Below are positions 42,854-54,180 of a DNA stretch of 64,000 bases, piece after piece. Under the pieces are notes generated by a model that was not told the origin of the DNA, did no database searches, and saw only the letters and a program-made list of their open reading frames with translations. Made by a program: the position numbers and the translations under genes. The first letter of the stretch is position 1, and each line of letters begins with the position of its first letter. The stretch is from Pogostemon cablin (lineage: Eukaryota; Streptophyta; Magnoliopsida; Lamiales; Lamiaceae): positions 32,531,777 to 32,595,776 of the forward strand of contig CM042965.1 of the NCBI GenBank assembly GCA_023678885.1, read 5' to 3'.

Positions 42854-44002
42854 AGGCGCATGCAGTCAAGAAAAACGTCACCAATCACCGAGGAGAGGCC
42901 ACAACCATACAACACCCCACAAGGGGGGATCACCCCCCATCCATCATCCACTTCCTTTCCTCCATCCATCCATCACTTTGAAGATTCGTTTGTGGAATCA
43001 AGAGGAGGACCAAGAGGAGGATTCAAGATGGAGAAGGGCATGAAGACGCCATATCAAGGGTTTATTCGTTTCCTAATTTATCTTGTATTTTCCGGACATC
43101 CGGGTAAGATCTATCCAACATCCATTATTGTTCTTCGAAACATCATGGGCTAAAGCCTTTTTGGTAGAACTAGGGTTGTGAAGGTTTTATCTAGTTAATT
43201 GAACTTTCGTGTGTATACTCCGTACAACACTACTTGTGGATTTATTTTATATATGATTGTGCTTTCTTAATCCATATTCACGGTCGTTTTGTGCATCTTC
43301 AATTGGTATATAGAGTCTGAATATATATCTTGGTTGTAGATTGAGTGCGTTCACCGCTGAACAAGATTCCATGTTATGATTCTAAGTGAGGGGACTCCGA
43401 AGCTTCATTAGAACTATCTTATATGAATACTTATTAATTGAATTGAATTCGGGTTAATAAGTAGGATAAAGAGGATAATTTCATAGTACCTATAAAGGGA
43501 GATCATATCGGGTTAGAGTACCAATCCTAGGGGGAAATAATTGATACTGATAGTACCTAGAAAGGGGGGTGAAATTATGTCTCTTGCTCCGAGGTTATTC
43601 ACACGTGTTACACGCATGTTTACTTGTGTCTATAGAGTAGATATGCATGGTTTAGTGATGCGTCCATATTCCACAAGGTAGAGTCGGACATTGACACATG
43701 GAAGAGAAGTTAAGTAGTGAAACTGGATTATCCTAGAGCTACCTATTCTCCTACTAGATCCACTTTCGTATTCTTCAAGTGATATTTATTTTATTTGTTA
43801 TTTTAATTACTTGTTTATTAGTTTAATAATTCTAAACCTCAAACTATATTGCCACACTTGTCTTAATTAATTTAGTAAATAATTAAATTGATAATACGCC
43901 GTCCCTTGGGTTCGATATTCACTTGGTCACCTTTCGAGACTACAATTGATATCCTTATACTTGAGGATTATTTTGTGTGTTGAGAAAACGCTCATCAAGT
44001 TC

Positions 44003-44018
44003 TTGGCGCCGTTTCCGG
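44003..44018 (+). other. Primer-binding site of element B (tRNA-Asp type)
   Basis: TTGGCGCCGTTTCCGG, five bases after the LTR, one mismatch (T for G) from the site in element A. Confidence 0.85.
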
Positions 44019-44172
44019 GGACGGCTGTTATTATTGATTTTATTATTTCTAGTTGATTAAGATTTTTTTTTTGTGATTATTTATTTCTATCTAACCTTGA
44101 ATTTTTTCGAGTTATTTGTGCGCTTGAAAAAAGGAGAGGAAGGAAAGGAGCAAATAACACATTGAGCTGAAC

Positions 44173-46872
44173 ATGGCCGGAGCAAGGCAGAATCCGGATA
44201 ATGTTTCCATTCGTGAAATTTTCACAAACTTTGGGAATGTCAACATGGGGTTGATAGGAGCAAGGGGGGAAGATGATGATTTTGAGATAAATCTCGCTCT
44301 TATTAACATGGTGGAAAAGAATCCCTTTTCTGGAGATTGGTTTGAAGATCCATATCAACATCTTCGAAGATTTCTTGGTTATGTAAACACTCAAAAAGGA
44401 GCTGGAGCTAATGATAATGCTAGACGGATCGCCCTATTCAAGTTCTCATTGATTGATAAGGCAGAAGCTTGGTATGAGACTCTTGATGCCACAGATTGCA
44501 CTACATGGGACCAACTGCAGCAGAAGTTCTTGGAGAGATACATGCCACCCTCAAGGATCTTAAGAATGAAGCAAGAGATCACTCGATTTGTTATGAATCA
44601 GGGTGAGAAATTTTACGAGGCGTGGGATAGGTTTAAAGACATGCTCAGGAGGTGTCCACAGCATGGAATGCCGAAGGCTGAATACATAAGCATCTTCTAC
44701 TATGGATTGGATTATGAGTCGCGTGTTTTTATTGATGCATCATCAGGAGGAGCGCTGTTATCTAAGACAGCACTTGAAGCGGAAAAGTTGTTCGAAGACA
44801 TCTCTATGAATACACGTGACTGGCCAGTAGAGAGAGATAGAGGATCATATGTACTTGGCGAAGTAGCGCAAGTTGAACATCAAGTGGAGAAGCCGAATAG
44901 GGATGATGAGATCGTCTCTAGTCTAGCTAACATCAACAAGCTACTAGAGTCCCAGCAAAGGCAGATCACAGAGTTGACACTAAGGGGGCCTAGTATGAAG
45001 CAGCAAGAAGTGAAGAGCATTGAAGATACCTTCCATCGATACATGACTGAGAATGATGCAAGGATTGATCATCTTGAGGATACCATGAATGTTGATCGTG
45101 CAGATTTGTCTAAGCAGTTGAAGGAGCTTACCTTGATGATGGGGCAGATGACCACGAACGTGAATCAATTGGCACAAAAATTGGAAGATAAAGCCATCAC
45201 GTTAAGATCTGGAACGCAGTACGAGGGAACGACGAGGCCGAGATCAAATTTGGACATAGCTAATCCTCGGTTCGACCAACATCCAGAAGGTTCGACCTGG
45301 CATTCAGGTCGAACCATGGTCGAACCTCACCATGTGGAGCACTCTGTTTTTCCAGAACACCGATTCGACCAAAACCCAGAGGGTTCGACCTGTTTTGCAG
45401 GTCGAACCATGGTCGAACCTCTTCATCCGTAGTGCTCTATTTTGTCGCAGCAACGGTTCGACCACGACCGTAATGGTTCGACCAACCCAGCAGGTCGAAC
45501 CCAGGTCGAACCGGAGAATATAAACTATACAGTGAGGCAGTTCAACCTAGGGGGCAGTGGTTTGACCTCTAACACTGGTCGAACCCTAGTCGAACCTCAA
45601 GAGCAGAAAGAGAGCAGTCTTCCAGGAGATAGGTTCGACCATTACGTACCTGGTTCGACCTCTCAAACAGGTCGAACCCAGGTCGAACCCCAAATTCAAA
45701 AAAAGAGCCGTTGTCCAGAAGGTAGGTTCGACCAGTACGTGCTTGGTTCGACCTGTTCCATAGGTCGAACCCTGGTCGAACCCATCCAGAAGTTGCCCGT
45801 TTCTATGCCGAATGTTCCGCATGATGTTGATGTTACTCTAGTACTATTACATGAGCAGAATACTGAGCTTACAATGGAGAAGAAGTGGGAAGAAACAAAG
45901 AGATTGAGAGCCGAGAAGGATAAAGCGAAGGAGGTTGAACGTGATGAATGGGGAAGACCAAAGACCAAGATACCTCCTCCGTTTCCTTCGAGATTGGCCG
46001 AGAAGGGATTGGAAGAAAAGTTCAAGAGGTTTCACGATGTCATGAGCAAAGTAAGCTTGAACATTCCTTTCTCTGAAGCAATCATGGAGATGCCATACTA
46101 TGTCCGATTCCTCAAGAATATTATATCAAAGAAGAGAAGCTTGAACAGAGTGGAGACGGTAAACCTATCAGAGAATTGCAGCTCGATCCTTCAAAGGAAG
46201 CTGCCTGCAAAGTTAAAGGATCTGGGAAGCTTCACCATTCTTTGTGACATTGGAAAAGGGTCGGCACATAAAGCCTTGTGTGATTTGGGAGCAAGCGTTA
46301 ATTTGATGCCTTTGTCCATATTTAAAAGGCTTGGTTTGGGGGAGTTAACTTCCACGAATATTTCTCTTCAATTGGCGGATAGATCCATGACTTGTCCAAA
46401 GGGTTTAATTGAAGATGTTTTAGTGAGAGTGGATATGTTAGTTTTTCCCGTGGATTTTCTTGTACTTGACATGGAAGATGATAAGGGTGATATTCCCCTT
46501 ATTTTGGGACGACCGTTCCTTGCCACAGCTGGAGCTATGATAGATGTTAAGGAAGGAAAGCTTAGACTGCGAATGGATAATGAAGATGTGGTTTTCTCTC
46601 TTGATCATGCAATGAAGATGCCCATGGAGACTCAATTGTGCAAGAGCATTGATGTGGTTTCTAACTTGTTTAATCTTGATTTTTCTAAGGCAGGTGATTC
46701 TGAATTTAAGTGGAAGATTGACAAGGGGGTGTCTAGACAGCCATGGGAGGAAGGGAATTTCAATGATCATGTTTTTGTGACCAAGAAAGGTGAGGTGTTG
46801 AGTGTAGACAAGAAGAGGGAAAGAAAGTATTTGAAGGTGAGGATGCGAGAAGACCGTCCTCTACCGTCGTGA
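44173..46872 (+). pseudogene. Gypsy Gag-aspartic protease polyprotein with one in-frame TAG (element B)
   Basis: One continuous frame of 899 codons, stopped only by TAG at 45430-45432. It begins MAGARQNPDNVSIREIFTNF. The Gag domain follows (WYETLDATDCTTWDQLQQKF, then RYMPPSRILRMKQE, then CPQHGMPKAEYISIFYYGL), then the six-unit RFD..GST..GRT.VEP array, then a basic linker (KKWEETKRLRAEKDKAKEVE). The retropepsin-like protease shows its catalytic motif ALCDLGASVNLMP (Asp codon 46282-46284) and ILGRPFLATAGAMIDV. The frame ends ...RMREDRPLPS. In element A the stop-codon region reads through, so TAG is probably a simple nonsense change between repeat units 2 and 3; readthrough would restore the protease. 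No zinc knuckle is seen; the repeat array sits roughly where nucleocapsid would be. Confidence 0.9.
45269..45790 (+). repeat. Six-unit gag repeat array built from GGTTCGACC/GGTCGAACC (element B)
   Basis: Units start near 45269, 45362, 45455, 45538, 45631 and 45724 (93 bases; the third 84). In the first, GGTTCGACC lies at 45269-45277 and 45289-45297, and GGTCGAACC at 45307-45315 and 45318-45326. In RNA the inner pair closes a 9-nt loop and the outer pair extends the stem. The words are read as (R)FD, GST, GRT and VEP, i.e. in different codon frames. Confidence 0.93.
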
Positions 46873-48756
46873 CTCTCCGACGTTAAACATGAGCGCCTGT
46901 TTGGGGCTTGCCTTTCCATTTTATTGCTTTATTTCTTTCGTATGAGTAAGAAATTTTTATATTTAAGGGGCTTACTAATCAGCAATTACATCTCTTTTCA
47001 AACTTAGTTTCGACTTATGTTTTTACTAAGTTTGGGGGGGTGTGATGTACTTACCTCATTGAAGCATCAAGAGTATAATCTTTTCTTTGTGATGTTTGCT
47101 AGGGGAGTTGATTTTTTGCGGTATATTGAAACTTTAATCGGTTTTGATATGTCGATTTTTTGCAATTTGCCTAGTGTTCAGTGGTGTTTCTAGTGTGTGG
47201 AGTCGATTACATAGTCAATTAATTCTTTCTTATAGTTCTCCTATTTTATTATTGATGAATCTTGTGATGATGAGTTTGTTTGAGCTTTGATGATAGAAAA
47301 AGGTAAAAGAGTGGCAAGACGAGTTCTACATTGAAGCTTTGACTCGAGGAGCTCGTGCGTTCGTTGAAGAAAAATCAGGTGCCCTCGTTCCCTTATTCTA
47401 ATTTTTATATGTGCTTTTAATTCATGGAGTGGAAGGATTAAGTTAGGTGGTGATCCATGTGAGCTTATATGTTTAAAATTGTCTTTGAAATTCATATGCC
47501 TTTGAAATTGATGAAGGAAGTGTACTTGAGTTATATTGTGGTATGAAGTTCTATGTGTACTTGTGGGATATTGCTTACCATGAAAGGTGCTCTGTTACTT
47601 GTTAAAAACCCATGTGAGATTTTGAGCCTTGTTGATCATGTACATAATCACATGATTTCTTTCTGGTGAGTATCGTTCTTGTGTGTGTATTCTAGAACTT
47701 GCCTCTTGTCTTACTTGAAACTACATGTGTGTTAGATAATGGGAGATGATTTTAGGCCATCTTTGAATTTATAAGTCACTTAGCCAAATAATTCCCTATA
47801 CCATATGATTGTTTATCCGTAGTTAGCCCCGTTGAGCCTAAAAACCTCATTCTTTGGCAGCCTACGTGAAATAACCACTTTGAGCATCTTAAATTTTTTG
47901 AGCCTTGATTGTCTTATTAGTGGAGAATTAATGGCTTTTCAAAGTGTGTTAATAGAGCTTGATAACGAACAACTTGGGAAGGAATGAAATTGGTATTGAA
48001 TTAGTGATGGATTTTGATAATGCATTTAAGGAGAAGCATGGAGTAGTGCTTAAATCTAGTACTCCATTGAATCAAATACCCGAGGGTAGTGCTTAAATCT
48101 AGTACCCTATGGAGGATGCGTGAGGTAGTGCCCGAAACTGGTACCTCAAGAGAAAAAGCAGAAAAAGAGAGGGACAAAACGGATGAGCTTGAGAAAAGAA
48201 AAATAATTGTGCTTGAAGGTGAAGAAGGAATGAAAATCGTCTGCATTGAAAAGGAAGAGAGGATGAAAGTTGAAGTGATCAATCAGCTTTAGTTCTCCAC
48301 TATTTGAGTCACATTGTCCATATATTTCCTACCTTAACCAAAGAGCCAACATTACATCCAAAAGAAAAGTCCTTTTTGATCCCATTGTCGAATCATACTT
48401 TTAGTGGTGGAGAGTTTGAGACTTTTGGCAAGCTTATGGTTACGCATGCACTTGAATTGAATCTGAGCGTAAACACCTTAACCCATAAGTGTACATCTTT
48501 TACACTTGAGTGCGAGTAATATATACTTCCCGTGAGAACATGTCAATGGAGCATTTGAATTGGTGGTGATTGTCTTAACTTGTATGCTTTGAATTGATTA
48601 TTACATGTAATGAGAGTTGCATGACCTAAGTTGATGACGATTGTATTTTGAATGGGTATTGGTCATAGTCCTTGTTTCCCCGCTAATTTTCGTACTCTCT
48701 TTCTCTTTATCTTTATTTTGTTGCCTCGGGACGAGCAACGGGTAAGTTTGGGGGTT
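46873..48756 (+). other. 3' non-coding region of element B
   Basis: 1.9 kb between the Gag-protease stop and the 3' LTR, colinear with element A. It holds an internal polypurine tract (AAGTTTGGGGGGG, 47028-47040), the hairpin array 48038-48148 and the terminal polypurine tract (AAGTTTGGGGG, 48744-48754). Small frames here are not supported. Confidence 0.8.
48038..48148 (+). ncRNA. Three tandem hairpins with covarying stems (element B copy)
   Basis: Hairpin 1: ATGGAGTA (48038-48045) with TACTCCAT (48060-48067). Hairpin 2: AGGGTA (48083-48088) with TACCCT (48103-48108). Hairpin 3: TGAGGTA (48121-48127) with TACCTCA (48142-48148). Each loop is 14 nt; loops 1 and 2 are identical (GTGCTTAAATCTAG) and loop 3 is GTGCCCGAAACTGG. 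Stems differ between hairpins yet pair perfectly, the pattern expected of selected RNA or DNA structure. Function unknown. Confidence 0.65.
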
Positions 48757-50617
48757 TGATGAGAGTGAAAATAAGCGTATTTTAGTGTCCAATTTAATAC
48801 CTTTTTGATTGATATTCTTGTCTTATATTAGCACAATGGTCTTATATTCATTATATGTGAGAAAAAGGTGCACTTGAGGTGTTTTGTTGTGTTTTAGGTG
48901 GAAAAAGGATGAAAAGAGCCAAGTTTGAGAAAATGTGCAATTTGTGCAAGAATGCTGATAAACGCACATCCAGCTTGTGTAATTATTCTGTATTGATGTG
49001 GAGCTCTGAACGAGAAGTGTGATACATGGTTAGAAAGTCACTGAAGAGAGGGTCGTTTTGGCATAAAGAACATCCCATTCGGAGTCCGAACGAGGAAGTT
49101 ATGAGCAAAGTGGTGACGCCGCGCGAGCTGTGCCGAACAGAACTGATGTGCTACTTTCCATGACTTGTTACATATTCAATTCTTGGAGTTTTTGTGACAT
49201 CTTTATATTCAGAGAAAGCCAAGGAAGAGAGGATCGCGTGAGCGTAAAAATCTCAATTCGGAGGTTAGATGTGAAAGTTATACGCGAAACGGAGAGACTG
49301 CGCAAATCCAGTAGCAGGGTTCGACCTGTGGTTTGACCAAAGAGGGAGTGGTTCGACCTGTTTGACGAGGTCGAACCTACGTGCGGGAACTTACGTATTT
49401 TCGAGGCCAAAACGCGTGGGATCACTTGAAAAGCCCATTCCAAGCCCTAGAGACATGATTACAAGTATAAAAGGAGGCTCATGCAGTCAAGAAAAACATC
49501 ACCAATCACCGAGGAGAGGCCACAACCATACAACACCCCACAAGGGGGGATCACCCCCCATCCATCATCCACTTCCTTTCCTCCATCCATCCATCACTTT
49601 GAAGATTCGTTTGTGGAATCAAGAGGAGAACCAAGAGGAGGATTCAAGATGGAGAAGGGCATGAAGACGCCATATCAAGGGTTTATTCGTTTCCTAATTT
49701 ATCTTGTATTTTCCGGACATCCGGGTAAGATCTATCCAACACCCATTATTGTTCTTCGAAACATCATGGACTAAAGCCTTTTTGGTAGAACTAGGGTTGT
49801 GAAGGTTTTATCTAGTTAATTGAACTTCCGTGTGTATACTCCGTACAACACTACTTGTGGATTTATTTTATATATGATTGTGCTTTCTTAATCCATATTC
49901 ACGGTCGTTTTGTGCATCTTCAATTGGTATATAGAGTCTGAATATATATCTTGGTTGTAGATTGAGTGCGTTCACCGCTGAACAGGATTCCATGTTATGA
50001 TTCTAAGTGAGGGGACTCCGAAGCTTCATTAGAACTATCTTATATGAATACTTATTAATTGAATTAAATTCGGGTTAATAAGTAGGATAAAGAGGATAAT
50101 TTCATAGTACCTATAAAGGGAGATCATATCGGGTTAGAGTACCAATCCTAGGGGGAAATAATTGATACTGATAGTACCTAGAAAGGGGGGTGAAATTATG
50201 TCTCTTGCTCCGAGGTTATTCACACGTGTTACACGCATGTTTACTTGTGTCTATAGAGTAGATATGCATGGTTTAGTGATGCGTCCATATTCCACAAGGC
50301 AGAGTCGGACATTGACACATGGAAGAGAAGTTAACTAGTGAAACTGGATTATCCTAGAGCTACCTATTCTCCTACTAGATCCACTTTCGTATTCTTCAAG
50401 TGATATTTATTTTATTTGTTATTTTAATTACTTGTTTATTAGTTTAATAATTCTAAACCTCAAACTATATTGCCACACTTGTCTTAATTAATTTAGTAAA
50501 TAATTAAATTGATAATACGCCGTCCCTTGGGTTCGATATTCACTTGGTCACCTTTCGAGACTACAATTGATATCCTTATACTTGAGGATTATTTGTGTGT
50601 TGAGAAAATGCTCATCA
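48757..50617 (+). repeat. 3' LTR of element B
   Basis: 1,861 bp, nearly identical to 42134-43997. TATAAAAGG at 49466-49474, U3 nonamer cluster at about 49318-49377, followed by the target duplication CCCGC. Confidence 0.95.
49466..49474 (+). promoter_or_regulatory. LTR TATA box (element B, 3' LTR)
   Basis: TATAAAAGG; could drive read-out transcription toward the right. Confidence 0.75.
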
Positions 50618-50622
50618 CCCGC

Positions 50623-51327
50623 GACTGCTCCTCGTAGTACTCCCTACGATGCTGTCCAGCTCTCAACTCCTGAATATGCACTCCCCCTCCTGCTGGACCT
50701 CTTAAATCTCCCTTATTTTTGCTTCATATGTCTGCTGCACATGCCTCATATCTCTCATCTCATCCATCATATAGTTTCATCAATCATTGCCATGTTCGGA
50801 TCTCATTGGTGGCTGCTGCTCTTCTTCCTCGAACTGTGGTGGCTCAGGGGTTTGCTCTTCAAACTCCATCTGCTGAGGTGGTGCATCCTGCTTATCTCCT
50901 TCCATCGTCACTGGCTCTGCTCTCAAATTAGCTAGCTCGAGGTTCTCTTCAACCCTCATCTATCTGAGAACCTCTTCAACTTCCTCTCTGTTTCTTCTAT
51001 AAAAGGCTCTCACAACCCTAGAGTGATTAGCACTAGCCATTACCAAGTTAGCAAACCTCCTTCGAGTATACACCGTAGTGAGTTCTGGAGTTGGCAAAGG
51101 GAATGGAACTCATTTTTCTTGCCTTAGACAATACTGATTCCCGGCTATAGATAAAAATTCCATACTCATTAGCTGTTGATAGTTCAATCCTTCACTCACC
51201 ATCCTATTTTCCATTCCTGCAAGATTTATTTCCAAGCCTTGAGCAATCATGGTAATCATACCTCTTAATATCAAACCTTGAGAAGTTTGTCTCTTGGCAA
51301 CTCTCTCCGCATGTTTCACAAAATGTA
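50623..51327 (-). pseudogene. Element E Gag (Athila ORF1 type), C-terminal half
   Basis: Minus-strand text: VKHAERVAKRQTSQGLILRG, MITMIAQGLEINLAGMENRM, QLMSMEFLSIAGNQYCL, then VPFPLPTPELTTVYTRRRF, and near 50640 QELRAGQHRREYYEEQSR. The order and phrases match the Athila-type Gypsy ORF1/Gag, a large Gag-like protein of plant Athila elements. Stops and at least one frameshift are present. The N-terminal half is at about 52190-52750, and the tail at 42036-42133 and 32683-32703. Confidence 0.72.
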
Positions 51328-52186
51328 CTTGATTGGTGTTCTTTTCACCTAGATTTTAGTATCTTTTATGATGTTTTTTTATGTGTCTCTATTCATTTTG
51401 CATTCCATTTGGTGGTGTTATATGTTCATATGGAGATTTGTGCTTTGAAATAATAAATGTGTGATTTTCATGATTAAGTGCCTTAAATTGCGCGACATTG
51501 GTAAATATTTAGAGAATTGGTACTTCGGTTTATTTTGTATAATTTTCAGGTATACATGCACTCTAGAAGTGAAGAGGAAGATGTAGGAAAAAGCAAAGTT
51601 CAATTCGTAGTCCAAATGAGAAAGTTATAATTAGAATGGTGTGCCACTTTGCATGACTTGTAACACCTTCAAATGTGGGAATTTTTGTAAGTTCTTTATA
51701 TGGATATAAATCCAAGAAAGAGAGGATCGCGTGAGTACAAAAATCACTCAAATCGAAGATCGGATGTGGAAGTTATACACGAAACAGTGAAGCAGCGCGA
51801 AGCTGTCACAAAAATTCGACCCTTGCACAAATATTCGGTCGAATTTTTGTGAATTTTTAGGAAAAACAGGGGCGACACCGAGCAACGGACGCTGAGCACA
51901 CTGACACAAAAATTCGACCATGCTCATGAAAATTCGATCGAATTTTTGTGAAAATTGCCACATGTGCAGAAAATCAGTTTTAATTTCCTTTTTGGTGACT
52001 TTTTCTCCAAGTTTTGAGAGGATTAGGGCTTCACTTGGGACACACACATCACACACCATTTTCTCCATTTTACACCATCATCTTCATCCATTCTTCATCC
52101 ATCCATCTACACTTGATCTCCTCCATCAAATCCACCATCCAAGTGATCAAGGAAGCAAGGGAGAGTGACGTTCAGTGGTAGCTCAT
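51328..52186 (+). repeat. Gypsy LTR fragment inside element E Gag
   Basis: Starts TGATTGGTGTTCTTTTCACCTAG, similar to the LTR of element D (59412). It carries the shared U3 module (51715-51795), a palindrome cluster (51806-51950) and a CCATCCATC leader (about 52079-52107). It stops about 860 bases in, where Athila Gag text resumes. The U5 half is missing, and flanks GTACT/GTAGA do not match exactly, so it is a truncated or partly deleted solo LTR. The right boundary is uncertain by about 10 bases. Confidence 0.7.
51806..51950. repeat. U3 palindrome cluster (CACAAAAATTCGACC / GGTCGAATTTTTGTG word)
   Basis: CACAAAAATTCGACC and its complement GGTCGAATTTTTGTG face each other twice (51808-51857 and 51904-51950). 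The TTCGA core recalls the A/B nonamer, but the flanks are A/T. Confidence 0.85.
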
Positions 52187-52750
52187 TTTATATGTAGAAC
52201 ATGAGATGGTGTTTGAGATAATCTTCTCTAGGTACCTCATCATTGGGTTCCTTATTGCAGTTTATTTCGAAGCACTGGGAACATATCCTGCTTGCTCTGT
52301 CCCATCATTTACCAAACTTCACCATTCTTGTTGATTGAAACCACCTCCTTCATAAAAGCTCTGATGTCCTTGACATGGTGGGCATCCAAAGAATCCATTC
52401 AAAACATATAGAGCCAATTGGAACATAACTGAAATAGGAAAATCATTCTGATCCTTCTTCACTTGAAATGTGCTCATGAACTCAGCAGTTAGATGGTAGT
52501 AAGTAGGTGGTCTTTTATAGAAGAAAGCTTCCATCTGTGCAAATCTAAACAACTTCATCAAATCTTCCTCAATTTCTAACCCTTCCATTGTTATTGTATC
52601 TTGGAATCGGGTTGGTTTGATCTTGGGAGCAAGTGTTTGCCAACGGAGCACATACTTACCCTAATAATTTTCAAATTCCACCCCAAAGTAGTCCGGATAA
52701 ACCCCATCTTCCATTAGTTGAGAATCGAGATTAGCGAACTCTCATGGATC
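52187..52750 (-). pseudogene. Element E Gag (Athila ORF1 type), N-terminal half
   Basis: Minus-strand text includes VLRWQTLAPKIKPTRFQDT, LEIEEDLMKLFRFAQMEAFF, YKRPPTYYHLTAEFMSTFQV and, after stops, IRNPMMRYLEKIISNTISC. The run 'PTRF..., then F-x-x-R-x-PTYYHLT-x-EF, then IRNP..RY...IISNT' is characteristic of the ATHILA ORF1 family. Near 52750 MAERRVRPRNEDF may be the N-terminus. The gene has several stops. Confidence 0.78.
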
Positions 52751-53440
52751 GTAATGACGATGAAATCCTCATTTCTTGGTCTCACTCTCCTCTCGGCCAT
52801 CAACAATTTACAACAATGCTCAAGTCAAAAATTCAACTTCATTCTTAAAAATGTTAATGCATTAAGTTTATATTCCACTCTAATTATTCAACTAAGTGTG
52901 GACTATACTATGCATCAACATTACACATTCATATCATCATAACTTCTAGCTTCACCACCACATTCACTTCACTCTCACTCTTTTCAAGTATCCATGAGCT
53001 TATACTTCAATTCATATCATATTTGCACAAATTGGTTCCAAAATATACCATCACCAATCACTATGAACATATGATCTCAAATTTAGCCAAAATTTTCACT
53101 TAGACATTTCATCAAACACTTGGCATGCACAACTTTTTAACACAATTTCAAAATACAATTCACATAGCCTCATGCTCAAATACTCAACATCTAATCCTAT
53201 TTGACTATAATTTAAACATTCTACAAACATGATAGTTCAACTTGCACAAACTATGCATCCAATTTCATCATCCTCACAAATCCCCTAATTCAACTTTCTC
53301 ATGAACCCTAATTCCATTCTCAATTCAAAAACTAAATTGACACATGAACGTTTATCAATCAATAACACTTTCAAAACTCACTATATCACAAAGCCCATGC
53401 ATCAATTTACTCAATTTCTATCAAAATTCGAAAGTTAGGG
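52751..53440. other. C/A-rich non-coding stretch, element E leader or element F LTR
   Basis: No gene. It probably contains the 5' leader of E and the left boundary of the F LTR, but I cannot place a target duplication. Confidence 0.4.
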
Positions 53441-54166
53441 TTCAAAGAATTCATACCTTCAATCTTGGATTTGGAGAAGTGTTTTTGGTGTAAACAATTG
53501 AAGAATCTCACTAACAATCACTCAAAACCCTGATGACGAAAATCTATACACAATAGTGAAGTTTACAGTGGGTTTGGTGTGTACGGAGTGAAGGGCGTGT
53601 GTGAAAATGAGTACGGATCGACCTTTTAAAAACTGACTCCGAACCCTGCACGACCCGTGCTATGCTACACGGCCTTAGTCATGGTCGTGTAGCATTTTTT
53701 GATGTTCGAGCACGCCTTCTTGTTACAGGGCCGTGTTCTGCACACGGCTCATGTTCCTGTTCTCTGCACGGCTCGAGTTCTGAGCTCGCCTTTAACCCTG
53801 GCCGAGTAGCTACTTCTGATGTCAGTACACGGCCAGTCTTTACAGGGTCGTGTATTGAACACGGCCCGTGTAGAAATTTTACCCTGTTTTTCAACTTTCA
53901 CACTTCACCTTATTTTGCCCTATTTTTGCACCTCTCATACACCCTATTCATGCTCAAAAAATACTTCAAAATATTAACACCACAATTATGATCAAATAAT
54001 GGACTATCATGTACTTAAACACCACCAAACATACCAAAACAATCCTAACTCATGAGAAAAAATTCAAAATTAACCCATTTTACCACAAGACACAAGATAA
54101 TATAACATAAACACACATGATTCCTCATACATTCAAGCATAAACAAGTGGTGAGTCACACCACGCA
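53440..54166 (-). repeat. Probable 3' LTR (part) of Gypsy element F
   Basis: On the minus strand a polypurine tract (GTTTGGGGGGAGAG, 54167-54180) is followed by TGCGTGGTGTGACTCACC, a plausible LTR start. The palindrome array 53648-53872 lies further along. The other LTR of F is outside the window and the left boundary is not determined. A second polypurine tract at 54331-54342, followed by TGCGTCGTGG, could instead be the true boundary. Confidence 0.5.
53648..53872. repeat. U3 palindrome array (ACACGGCCCGTGT word) of element F LTR
   Basis: CACGACCCGTG, CACGGCC, GTCGTGTAG, and ACACGGCCCGTGT at 53858-53870 form a cluster of palindromes and half-sites. Confidence 0.8.
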
Positions 54167-54180
54167 CTCTCCCCCCAAAC

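Larger units (their letters stand above)
42134..43997 (+). repeat. 5' LTR of element B
   Basis: 1,864 bp, TGATGAGAGTG...AAAACGCTCATCA. U3 nonamer cluster 42697-42756, TATA box 42845-42853, CCATCCATCC leader repeats at about 42961-42972. A 97-codon frame (42860-43153) starts only about 15 bases from the TATA box, so it is probably upstream of the transcript start. Confidence 0.95.
42134..50617 (+). mobile_element. Gypsy element B: non-autonomous, Gag-protease only
   Basis: 8,484 bp, plus strand, with the perfect 5-bp duplication CCCGC (42129-42133 and 50618-50622). LTRs 42134-43997 and 48757-50617 differ at only a few positions, so it is a recent insertion. Primer site 44003-44018 and polypurine tract 48744-48754. 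Codes for Gag and an aspartic protease in one frame broken by a single TAG; then 1.9 kb of non-coding DNA where pol would be. No RT or integrase. It matches the layout described as TR-GAG elements, with the addition of protease. Confidence 0.96.

Noticed and set aside
42860..43153. 97-codon frame (starts MQSRKTSPITEERPQ) present in all four A/B LTRs
   Set aside because: Its repetition is explained by LTR homology. The ATG lies only about 15 bases after the TATA box, so it is probably not in the transcript. No domain recognised.
45430..45432. Programmed readthrough of the TAG in element B Gag
   Set aside because: The following bases (TGC) do not match the known strong readthrough context, and element A reads through this position with altered sequence. 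A plain nonsense mutation is simpler.
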